This document shows, piece by piece, positions 41,683-51,544 of a DNA stretch of 64,000 nucleotides. The notes beneath the pieces were generated by a model. It worked only from the letters and a program-made list of their open reading frames with translations. It searched no databases and was not told where the DNA came from. The stretch is taken from assembly GCA_037576195.1 (NCBI GenBank), contig CM075102.1, positions 7,564,001-7,628,000 of the forward strand, written 5' to 3'. Origin of the DNA: Phytoseiulus persimilis. Its lineage: Eukaryota > Arthropoda > Arachnida > Mesostigmata > Phytoseiidae. The translations under genes were made by a program, and so were the position numbers. Positions within the stretch are counted from its first letter, which is position 1. Every line of letters begins with the position of its first letter.

Positions 41683-41851
41683 CCGATTTCGTCTTTTCCC
41701 ACATAGGTTTAAGAGTTTTCTTTCATGTTTTTCGTGAAATATCAATGACAGACCAGATACTGTCACATCCGACTAGGTGACATGATCGCCCCGGGGACAT
41801 GGGAGATCCGTTTCCCTCAATGTTGAACAGGGTCGAATTCTCGCCGGGGAG

Positions 41852-41931
41852 TGTCACGAATCGGATTCAGTGCTCCGTTTAAGGTACCCAGGCAACGCGC
41901 TCTCGGCACCTGCATGGTCAGAAACCGTGTC
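41852..41931 (+). repeat. BEL/Pao 3' LTR fragment
   Basis: About 80 bp matching the start of the LTR at 35,272 with some ten differences, preceded by a purine-rich tract; similarity stops near 41,931. Confidence 0.65.
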
Positions 41932-42803
41932 ACCATATGAAGCGATTCGTTGCCTCATCTGGCTCCTCGAAGGTTCGTGTAGCGGCCAACTCCGCCCCGG
42001 AAAAAGCGCTGAAAATGGTTCACGGGACATCATCCAAGCTGCTTCCATACCGGTTACCAGTAGACTCCCCTCGCGCGAGAGAGAGTTTGGAGAAGACTTT
42101 TTCGCATACCTCTTTTGCCTTTGCTTTGGTCTTAATTCCGGTCAGGCCATTTCGTCTCGCTCGTCAGTTCTTCTCGGGTCGAGCATCGTGAAACGTAGCA
42201 TCCATTGTTCATGAATGAAGGCCAACCGAAACCGTGAATCAGGTAGTTGTAAGCGAAGCGGTCTCGAATTTTTCAGGCGGCGGCTCGAGGTTATTGTCTT
42301 CCAGAGGACCTCTGGTCATCATCAAGCGATCATGGGAAGACTCCCAGCATTCGCGACATCCCACAGGAACACGCGAGTCATTGTGCTGTATGGGATCGAT
42401 GAATGCTCGATCTCTGCTCCTCAGCATCGAGCCCAGCGGAACAATTTGAAACTCGCCTGCTTGCGCTGTCGAAAACGTGCTCATTTACACGTAAGCCACT
42501 ACGAGCTTGAGAAGAACGAAAACGCGGAGAAACGGAAACACGCGGCGATTACTACGAGAAACTGTTCCACACTTATCAGGAGGGCTCAGAACCTGGAGAA
42601 CTTCAACCAGTTTCTCTGTGTGGGTTCGAACGCTCCAAAATCAAGTTTTGTAGAGCTGATTGTTGGACGGAAGCTCAACGCGCAGACAAGCGGCTCCTCT
42701 GGATCGAATTTGCATGACAAATTTATAGCTTCTCGATCACGGAGAGTAAAGAGCTTAAACTCATGATCTCTCACACAGACATTCAATTGCGTTCCCCGAC
42801 GAG
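41932..42803. other. Intergenic and promoter region of protein 6
   Basis: A TATA-like TTTATAG at 42,723 and CTCAT/CTCAC sites 39-49 bp later may be the core promoter of the next gene; weaker than in the other cluster members. No coding sequence recognised before it. Confidence 0.4.
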
Positions 42804-45107
42804 ATGAACCGGCTAATTCATTTAGTTTTTGTGGTGTTTTTTTCGTCCATCATAAGTTGCGTTGCAGTGTCGTCAGCAGCAGTAGAAGACTCCCGGAGAG
42901 AATCGATCTCGAGCCCTGCACCAGCAAACCGGGATGCGCCTCCTGGAGCCGAGGAAGGGAAGGAGGGAACCCGAGAATCTCCATCGAGCTCCCGCCCGCC
43001 GAGGGATTCGAGCGGGAATGTGACAACGTATTCGCCCCCGAAACCTTCCGGCTTCAGCGGCACGACTCCGTCGACAGTCGCACGTGAAAATGGCGATGTG
43101 AACTCCACTCAGACACTTCCGTCGTCAAAAAATAATCCCATGCCGCAGTCGAACGAGAACCCAGGGACCGAAAAGATACGGCGCTCTTCTGAGAACGAGG
43201 GAGCCGAGCAGACACCGACCGATGACACGACCAGATCGTCCCATATTGGGAGGACGAACGATGGAGCTCGATTTAATGAGCAATCGAAGACTGGAGATGA
43301 TTCTCCATCGACTGAATCGAGTGATGAATCTCTGCGGGGGAGGTCGGGTGACGAGCTCACCAGATTGCAACCGAACGCGGCTGAAAACTTAACCGAGAAC
43401 TCGACCCAGAGACCGGACTGGAGCTCTGTGAACTCGCCGCCAAGCGAAACGCTCCTCGAAACCTCCAACAGCGAAGATCCAACGACGACAACGGAGTCAT
43501 CGGAAGGAGCGTCGCAGACAGCCACAGGAGCCTTTCCCCAGCCCGGAAACAAGGAGAAGCCCCTTAGTTATTCGAACACCCACTCCTCGGTCCCATCCGC
43601 GCTGGACAAGGATTGGAAGAAGAGCCCAGACGCCAACTTCCCCCTCGATCCACTCGACTCCCTGATCCACAATTTGACACTGACTCTGCAATCCTACATT
43701 GCCCTGAGGAACTCCTATCGGAGAACCTCGGGGGCACCACGAGAGTTCGCGACTCAGGTCAGCGGGTCGCCAAAGAACACCAGAATCTCCATAGAATCGG
43801 TGGATCCGCAGTCGTTCACTCACATCTTCCGACGTCAAGACAAGGCTCCGGGCAAGACTCCGCTCACCTACACGAATACCCCGCCGGGCAACTCATCGCA
43901 AGCGTCTCATCCGATGAACGAAGAGAAACTTCTCATGCAATCAGTGACGGCCTCCACCTACTCGAACATGCACTCCGACTTGCCTTACGGCAACGACTCA
44001 GGCCCATTGGAATTTTCCAACTCCTCCCCACTCTCAAGCATCCTGCCCGACTTGCTGAGAGAAAAAGTAAAGAACCAAGGGAGCAACCACACAGGTAGCG
44101 GTGCGGATGGGAATCAAGTCGCCGTTCCAGGGCAAGGCCGTCTAGATCAGAAGCTGATGGACCCGTTCACGTTTTCGAACCTCATTTCAGACCTGGTGTC
44201 CGACCGGATTAAAAATTTACCCACCCCGGCTCCTATTAATGCGCCCGCGGCTCCCTGGAACCAGAGCCACCCCAACGTCGCACCCACGCCTTCCACTGGC
44301 GTCGGAAATCAGAGCAGCCAGCAGCAAGGAACGCCCGCTGCACCCCCGGAAACTCCCGCGCCGACTCAGGGCGCGGTTCAAAATCCTCCCGCGGCGACGC
44401 CGGAAGCGCCTCAAAATCCCAACGGAGCTGCACTCCCATATACTCCCGGAGCAGCGCCGGTGAGTTACGCGGGAGACCGAGCGGCGGCTCAGGAGGCACC
44501 TGCGTCGATGCAAGGCAATCCTACGGGAGGTCAAACCCCCCACTCCGAGTATCCGACAGCGTATACAGCTGATCAAGGCGTGCCCTCAGGAGGTCAAAAT
44601 AATGGCGGGGCAGCACGATCGGCGCCGACTTCTCCCTATCCGTCAGATTGGCGACCCCATCAGGCGGACTCAGCTCCCGAAGATCCCGAAAGTGGGGCTG
44701 GCTTCTCTAGTCCTCTCTACTATAGCAACACGAAACCTCCCAGTTCTACCGCAGCTGATTTGCGTCCGATACAGACTGTTAGCAACGGGGTCGATCAATA
44801 CACTCCTGCTCCATCACCAGTGAGACTCCGAGAGGAGCCTCAGCAAACCCAAGCGGCGCAACCGTCGTACGAGTCGCAGCTACGGAAGAGGTCTGTCAAC
44901 GCCGTTTTTGGCGCTGGGGCGGTACCAAGATCCGCCGCTGGGAACTTCCAGCAGGAAGCTCCCCGAGCACATGACGCTTGTGTGCGAGAAACAGCACCGT
45001 ATCCAGGGACGGCCTCTGATTATGGTTCTGGCACAAATACGTACCCATTCGATCCATCATCAACCATCGAACGAGACAATAATCAACTCAACCCGCCAAC
45101 ATCCTGA
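42804..45107 (+). CDS. Secreted low-complexity protein 6 with repeated Tyr/Phe-Ser-Asn boxes (767 aa)
   Basis: Single exon. The signal peptide starts MNRLIHLVFVVFFSSIISC. The first 250 residues are acidic, Ser/Thr/Glu/Asn-rich. From about residue 255 a short box recurs at irregular intervals: LSYSNTHS, LTYTNTPP, STYSNMHSD, LEFSNSSP, FTFSNLISD, LYYSNTKP, some followed by an amphipathic stretch such as LIHNLTLTLQSYI, ILPDLLREKVKN or LVSDRIKNL. A Pro/Ala/Gln-rich part follows. Near the C-terminus QLRKRSVNAVFGAGAVPRSA contains a furin-like RKRS site, suggesting processing. Few cysteines, no enzymatic domain. AATAAA at 45125 only 18 nt after the stop. Secreted; perhaps a matrix protein whose boxes mediate assembly, but that is a guess. 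Confidence 0.72.
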   Translation: MNRLIHLVFVVFFSSIISCVAVSSAAVEDSRRESISSPAPANRDAPPGAEEGKEGTRESPSSSRPPRDSSGNVTTYSPPKPSGFSGTTPSTVARENGDVNSTQTLPSSKNNPMPQSNENPGTEKIRRSSENEGAEQTPTDDTTRSSHIGRTNDGARFNEQSKTGDDSPSTESSDESLRGRSGDELTRLQPNAAENLTENSTQRPDWSSVNSPPSETLLETSNSEDPTTTTESSEGASQTATGAFPQPGNKEKPLSYSNTHSSVPSALDKDWKKSPDANFPLDPLDSLIHNLTLTLQSYIALRNSYRRTSGAPREFATQVSGSPKNTRISIESVDPQSFTHIFRRQDKAPGKTPLTYTNTPPGNSSQASHPMNEEKLLMQSVTASTYSNMHSDLPYGNDSGPLEFSNSSPLSSILPDLLREKVKNQGSNHTGSGADGNQVAVPGQGRLDQKLMDPFTFSNLISDLVSDRIKNLPTPAPINAPAAPWNQSHPNVAPTPSTGVGNQSSQQQGTPAAPPETPAPTQGAVQNPPAATPEAPQNPNGAALPYTPGAAPVSYAGDRAAAQEAPASMQGNPTGGQTPHSEYPTAYTADQGVPSGGQNNGGAARSAPTSPYPSDWRPHQADSAPEDPESGAGFSSPLYYSNTKPPSSTAADLRPIQTVSNGVDQYTPAPSPVRLREEPQQTQAAQPSYESQLRKRSVNAVFGAGAVPRSAAGNFQQEAPRAHDACVRETAPYPGTASDYGSGTNTYPFDPSSTIERDNNQLNPPTS

Positions 45108-45130
45108 ATAGAGACCGACTTTGAAATAAA

Positions 45131-48100
45131 ATTTCGAAACAGCACCCGGCCCGCTCTGGCTGGAGAAATTATCCAGTGGAATTTTCATTCTGCATGGCCA
45201 GAATGAACTCCCTTATTAAATACCGTCGTTTCCTTATTGGCGGACTCGAATGAACTTCGTGATCTATGTTCTGGATTCTGAGGATAGGATTGTGAAACAA
45301 AACAAATCGGCTCGGAAACTCGGGGAGGCAACAGGATTCTGGGCTTCTTGTCATCAGTCATCCCGCGAAGAACTCTAGTAACGTTCATGATGTTTCGCAC
45401 TTCGGCAATCTCGTGCCTCTTTTTGGCCAAGAAGATCTGTGATTTCTCTAACACCTTGACGTGGAACAAATAATCTCAGAGATGTAGTATTTCTTGTTCG
45501 CAGTCTGAAGAATAGTGCCTTAAGGTAGGTGGGTGTTCCAGATGTCCCCTCAAACCCGTTGTTGGTCGCCACTCCCCGTTTGATTCCGCTGCTCGCCGAC
45601 AGGTTCAACCGAGAGCGTCTCATCAATCCCGAAAAGCAAAAATCCTTCTGTACGAGGCATTTCCATCGGATTGCATTAAATCTAGGTCTCACCTCGTTAC
45701 CACGCACCCAAAATGCTCGCGTCATAATGTTGAAACTGATTTAGCATGGGAAGGTATCGCTGTCGTTTGTAGTTTCTTCTACAAAGGGCGATATGAGGTT
45801 GAAGTATTGTAGTTTCCCATCCGATTGATATCCGATTCACGGAAATCTCAAGCCGATCGATCATGTTGGCTCCAAGCAGCTGAATCGGGCTCCGGCGACG
45901 TTTAGTGAACACCTTTTCTCTCAGGAAACTTCTCCCTTCAGAGAAGCAAGTGCGACGAACTCTCGCCAAAACCCACGAGCCTCTGACGTGGCAACTATTC
46001 GGACCTCCAGAACACTTTTTAAAGCTCCGCAGCTCTCGTTGCTCGGGTGGACGTTGCACCATCGTCGATCAGAGCGTTTGTCAATATAGAACGTCCTCCA
46101 ATCTTTTAGCATTATATGGTACATGAATTCTCAAATACTGAAGCGTCATACAAGATCGGGATGCGATGTTTCCATCGTTTAGAAGTTACCGCGGCGGTGA
46201 TTGGAAATACCGTACCTGATACTGCAACGAGGCTCGAGAATAAATTTCAAGTTATTTTCCTGGATGTATTGATGCGGCCGGTGTTCTGAACGAGGATCTC
46301 TGCTACAAGGAGTTATTCAGATTATCGCAACGTCACTAACCGCTCGGAATAGCTGAGGAATGTTCGATTCTCCATCGAAAGAAGATGGAAAACAGATGAT
46401 ATTAGGTGGGTACGCTGCACCAGGTACTTTCTACGGGAGAGATTCGGACCGCTGGAGGAGTCCTGACGCCGAGAATCCTCGAAGTGGGGCACACCGCGAC
46501 TTCATAACCCTCATGGGAGCCCACTCAGCGATCGACAATGGACTTCAAAGAGGCGTCACGGTACAGTTCTGGGACGTCTTGAATGACGAATTCCTAGTTT
46601 CCAGAGGTCGTATGAGTTAGAGGACTTTCCGCAAAGCGAACCGGTCAGATAACAGTCACCAGCGTGAGCAGACGATGGAGTCGTGGCATAGTGAATCTCT
46701 CGATTTCTTCTCGGGATGTTGGTCTGGGTTTGGAATCCTGGAAAAATACCCAGAATATCGGCGAAATACCCAGAATATCGGCAAAATACCCAGAATCCTG
46801 ACAAGATACCCAGAATCCTGAAAACATGGAACCCCGACACCTTCTCTCCCCTCAAACAGGGCCTCGGTGAAAGTCAACGAGACTTCTATGCCTAATCATG
46901 AATGTGATCGAGGTTTTGGAGAGTAAGAGAGGAAGCCTAGGCTTTGGAGGAAACTGCATATTGAAGCCGCAGATGGGATCAGAACAGGCGTGATCCGGTA
47001 CTCATATTGAGGATCTTCCAGGGAGGAAGTTACCCCCGAACCCATATTTGGATCATTTGAGGTCGTTCCGCCGCAATTAAGTTTCCGCAGCGCTTGTGAA
47101 CCCACACTGTACACAAGGATTCACCGACTTCGCGATCTCAAGCTGTCTCCTCTGAAGCCTCAGATGCCTCTCATCATTCCAAAGTCCTCTATCGGACTCA
47201 TCGCTGAGCATGGAAGTCTCGTTGACCAAGCCTCTATTCGAGGGAAGAGAAGTTGTCGGGATTCCGGGTATTCGGCATTCTGGGTATTCATAGGGATGTT
47301 CTGTGCGTGAATTTTTGACTAATTCAGGGTGAGCTAGCTGAGATGCTCCGCTGAGTCGAGATCTTATCGGCCGGAAACCGTTGGCAGGTGTAAGCTCGAA
47401 CCCGGAGCTAGAAGAACACGCTTCCGGGCGAGTCGGGGTAGACGTCCGAAGACTGAGCAGCTTGGGTCGGGCTGCTGTGTTCGCTTACCGTCTCGAAACC
47501 CCCCCCCCCCTTACCTCCCCATATAACGAACATTTCATACGAAGAACTTCCCGCATCACGAACCTGCCGTACGAAGAACCACCCGCACAGCAAAACTTCC
47601 GTGGAGAGAACCTTTTGTACACCGGTACAACGTGATGTCGATGCAAGAAAACGCTCAACACTGGAGATGTGTAATCACCGGGCACGTCCTTGTCCGCCAG
47701 CTTTGTCCACTCTTCGAGAATCTGGGACGAATGTCCGTTTTCTTGATTTTGACTCAGAGAGTCTGGTTCGTGCGACAGTCGAACAGAGATCTCCGCTTCC
47801 GAGGCTGTACACGCGTGTTCAAATCCCAATGTTGTGCGAGAACGGCCGTAGCGAGCGAGATTCCTCGGAGAAGTTTCGGCTTGCAAGGCGATTCTGAGTT
47901 CTTACAAAGATAAAATCGATCAAGTCGTTCGTGTCACGGCTAGATAGTAAGGCTGCCGACGTAGGTGCTATGGAAGTTCTTTCTCGTGACCCTTACTTGG
48001 AGGAACAGTTTAAGGCGATGACAGCGTTCGCGGAACTCCCTGAGCTCGTCAAATCACTGGAGGCTTGAACGATTACTACGGAAGATCAGACACGGCTGGT

Positions 48101-48546
48101 TGATACAATCCGATCGAAACAGGGCGGCGATCACCGTCGTCGCTTTGAGGAGGCTCCAGTCGGCGTGGTATTGGCGGCATGATGTAGAGTGGCACACACG
48201 GATGGACATGGGCTCCAGATACTTGTAGATAGTGAGAGGGAACAATATGACGACGGTCAACGTACATGGGCAACTTGTCCGCATGATATCCAAGGGCTCC
48301 GAAGTATTCCCCTTGGATTCGTGATTCGGGTCTCTCTGGGCGAAATCTAAACCAAAAATCTCGCGACGTACCGCCGGCAAAACTCAATGACCTATGACGT
48401 ACTCCAGTAGATACTTTTGAACTCCGGGCCACTCCAAGCACTCTCCGCTACTTACGGAGCATTCAAACGTTGGCCTCTCGCCTTCGCGTTCTTTCATTTT
48501 CTCCCCTCCTGTGAAGAGCGGGCTACCTTAGGATACGAGAACTGTC
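45131..48546. other. Long stretch without a recognised gene
   Basis: Several overlapping frames of 60-133 codons on both strands, none with a recognisable domain. Minus-strand frames at 45,185-46,062 have ordinary composition and might include exons of an unknown gene, but I could not join them. Holds a minisatellite (46,735-46,826, listed) and a C-run at 47,501-47,510. Confidence 0.35.
46735..46826. repeat. Short minisatellite
   Basis: About four to five copies of a roughly 20-bp unit containing AATACCCAGAATMTYGG. Two reversed, diverged partial copies (GGGTATTC) lie near 47,267-47,291. Confidence 0.65.
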
Positions 48547-48700
48547 GTGGGAGCCCTAAGCAGAGCCGGCATGTTGAACACGAGGACCAGACTGCAGAAG
48601 TACGACCCATCCATCGACCCGTTGTGCCGCGACTGCGGGCTACCAGAAACGGCGACGAAACATGTATATCCGGGACTCGAAAAAATTATTCCCGATTCAG
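48547..48700 (+). pseudogene. LINE ORF2 C-terminal fragment
   Basis: The translated stretch MLNTRTRLQKYDPSIDPLCR followed by DCGLPETATKHV fits the C-terminal zinc-binding region of LINE ORF2 proteins (DP.C..CG..E...H). No reverse transcriptase motifs precede it within a plausible distance; a short decayed remnant. Confidence 0.5.
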
Positions 48701-50086
48701 AAATTGATATTGGACGGGGACTTGCCTCGAGCCCGATTGCCGGTAGCCCGATTCCGGTAGTCCGAGTAGCCCCAGCCCGAGTAAAGCTCCGCCAAGCGGA
48801 CAGCGCGCCGGCTCAGTGAAACTTCGGTGCGGTGCTATGTCGCTTCCGCTAGGAGTTCCCCGGTTACATCATCTTGGCCTAGTTCAAAGCATGAGTCGCT
48901 ATCCTTCTCTCTGAACGGAGAAGCGTTCGTAGAGTATCCCTGTGACATCGCCCTCCTGAATGTGAATGTGGATGAAGCGCATCGGAGGAGGGACGAATTG
49001 TACTGATTGTTCGGATAGCCAATAATTTTGCATTAAGAATCTGTCATCGCCCCCCCCCCCCTCAAGGGGCAGTTCCCTAATCCGTCCAACCTGACTTGGA
49101 GAAGGAGTGTCTGATCATACTCCCGAAGCGTTGGGCAGTGAACAGCAGCAGGACAAGACACGGCAGGGTCAACATTGTTCCGAAGCCATGTGTTCAATTC
49201 GTTCTCTTCAACAACGAGGTCCTGCTCTGTCCTGAGAGGAGCGCGTTCAGAAATGTCGGATCTCCGCTTTCCGAGTCAAATATCAATTTCCGAGTTCCGA
49301 GTCTCGTAGAACAGAGTTCGATGTAAATTCTGAGAGGGGAATCATGCGTCACCCCGTGTCAGGGGCGTTATAAGCTTTTTTTCGGGAGGGGTCAAGGATG
49401 TGGTGATGATGATTATCATCGTCGCGAGCTTTCCAGAACTCAATCAACATGGTTTTCAAACCTGTGAAGATTTTTCTGATAACACTGAATCTTTGCGGAA
49501 CAATTTCGACTAGAATTCGGTTCACCCATCCCAATGTTTTGGGAGAGTTTTGGTTACCCTGGGACCGCCGCTGCCTCGTGTCCAAGAACGTGTTTCAGAG
49601 GCCGGTAATTCCGGGAGTCGTTTTTACCCGTCGATGAGTATTCACCCCGCAATTTTCGGTGGCAACTTTGGGCTAGCTCTCCAAACGGCTACGGGAAGTC
49701 GAGAGACCAAGGAACATTTCCGCTAGAACTCTCCGAACGACCGCGAACATGATCCGGGCGAATTCAGAACGCTCTTCCACAGATTAGAAATGGCGTCAGA
49801 GGAAATCATCAACGGAGGACTCCAGAAGGATTGGGTGGCCTCCAAGAGAACCACTTTGGCACACGAGCATCAGAAGCCGCAGAGGCGACGACGAAGATGT
49901 TTCCTCGCACATACTTCTCGACGTTGAGAATGCCTTCAACTATTAGGAATGAACGTGAGCCTAGACAGTGAAACCTAGAAGTGAGAAAACGTTTTCGTAA
50001 ATGAGGACCTGTCATGAGTCATGGGCTCATGCGTGGGGCTGGAAGAAAATCGCGGAAACCACGATTTCCGGCCTCCTCCGTGATTT
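48701..50086. other. Intergenic, nothing recognised
   Basis: Short frames only. A C-run occurs at about 49,051-49,061. No promoter or splice structure that I can support. Confidence 0.4.
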
Positions 50087-50139
50087 ATGATGTTTCCGGC
50101 TTCCACCGCGACAACCGGGGACGTTCGAATTACTACAGT

Positions 50140-50425
50140 AGCTTCTGAGGTCTTCTTCGAGCATGATTCCTGGCTCGACGAAATAGACTTGGCGAAGGCG
50201 GAGCTCAGAATGTTCTCGAACGCGTCCAAGGATTTCAACTGCTTCGATCACCCTGCGGACTGCTGGCTTGCCTCAGCCAAACGCTTCACGGAACTCGCTC
50301 TTAACGCGCTAATTTGCCTCAGCGTTCCAGTCGGCAGTGTTGCCGCGAAGCGGTCTCTCAGCATTTACTCGAAAGTATCGGGAAATGACCGCCGTAGCAT
50401 CGCTGAGCCATGTAAGGTCGTTTGA
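50140..50425 (+). pseudogene. hAT transposase C-terminal fragment
   Basis: The frame ending at 50425 carries ELALNALICLSVPVGSVAAK followed by RSLSIYSKVSGNDRRS, which fits the hAT dimerisation domain (L...LL.IP.SSA..ER.FS......DRR..L). The expected ER is replaced by KR. Only this C-terminal end is present and its upstream part is unrecognisable, so it is a decayed copy. It may be the relic of an autonomous partner for the hAT elements at 14.4 and 62.3 kb, though nothing links them directly. Confidence 0.55.
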
Positions 50426-50619
50426 AACATGCTTCATCTAAACGCCGGTATGCTCTGGAGCTTGGATACGAATAAAGCTCAACGCGAGTCTACATTATTA
50501 TATTCCAAGTCGAATCTGTCCTCGTTGTCTTAGGTGGAAGAATTCCAAGCGATTTTCCGATTCGTCACCGCGACTCGCCCGCAATATTCGCGTTTTTTGA
50601 CCGCCACAAATTTGCAGCC

Positions 50620-51534
50620 AGAGATGGGCGTAATCATAATCATGATTATTACTATGATTATCAATCACATCTTGATTATGATTGAAAATCATAGTTTAAG
50701 TATGATTATGAATATTCTCATGATTGTGATGACTATTCCCATGTATATGATCACTATTATTTTTATTATTGTTTTTGGTATACTCAAGCACCCGGTGGAA
50801 AGATGACACGCACACGAGGTGCGTGCGGGACCGGGGTCCATGGACGAGATTCCGGGATCGATCTTGACCGTACTTTTTGGAGTCAAGGGAAGTGATTCCG
50901 AGATCGATCTGGCCATACTTTTCTGAGTATGGAGTAGTGATTCCGGGACCCATCTGTAACAGCCAGTTGGATTCTGGAGGAAGGCTAGCTCGGTCAGATC
51001 GATCCCGAAATCACTCCTCCATACTCGGGAAAGTGTGGTCAGAACGATCTCGGAATCACTCCCCCATACTCGGAAATGTATGGTCGGATCGATCTCGGAA
51101 TCACTCCTCCATACTCAGAAAAGTATGGTCAGATCGACCTCGGAATCACTCCTCCATACTCAGAAAAGTATGGCCAGATCGATCTCGGAATCACTTCCCT
51201 TGACTCCAAAAAGTACGGTCAAGATCGATCCCGGATTCTCGTCCACGGACCCCGGTCCCGCACGCACCTCGTGTGCGTGTCATCCTTCCACCGGGTGCTT
51301 GAGTATACCAAAAACAATAATAAAAAGAATAGTCATCGTATAAATGGATATAGTCATCACAATCATGAGAATATTCATAATCATACTTTGACTATGATTT
51401 TTAATCATAATCATAATCATAATCAAGATGTGATTAATAATCATAGTCAAAGTATGATTATTTTCGTAATCACTCTTTGAGTATGATTATTGTTGGTCAT
51501 AGTCATAATCATGATCATGATTACGCCCATCTCT
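50620..51534. repeat. Large foldback element (inverted repeat) with 45-bp satellite units in its centre
   Basis: Outer ends AGAGATGGGCGTAATCAT and its exact reverse complement (51,517-51,534) bound a 915-bp palindrome. Arms of about 300-450 bp contain an ATGATT-rich outer part, a conserved block with CTCAAGCACCCGGTGGAA and CACACGAGGTGCGTGCGGG, and inner 45-bp satellite units (one to two on the left, five on the right, 51,000-51,225). TGCAGCC occurs at both flanks (50613-50619 and 51538-51544), a possible target duplication with a 3-bp offset. No coding potential. Confidence 0.85.
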
Positions 51535-51544
51535 GTGTGCAGCC

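Larger units (their letters stand above)
35272..41931 (+). mobile_element. BEL/Pao LTR retrotransposon, degenerate and interrupted
   Basis: A sequence starting TGTCACGAATCGGATTC occurs at 35272 and again at 41852, 6.6 kb apart, the usual length of BEL/Pao elements. The left copy is followed by a primer site complementary to the tRNA-Leu 3' end; the right copy is preceded by a purine-rich CCGGGGAG. Between them on the plus strand are a Pao-type gag core, two zinc knuckles and integrase pieces, in several frames with stops. A hAT-like terminus (39,182), the 45-bp satellite array (39,744-41,050) and an inverted repeat (41,054-41,682) appear to have been inserted between integrase and the 3' LTR. 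Confidence 0.72.
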
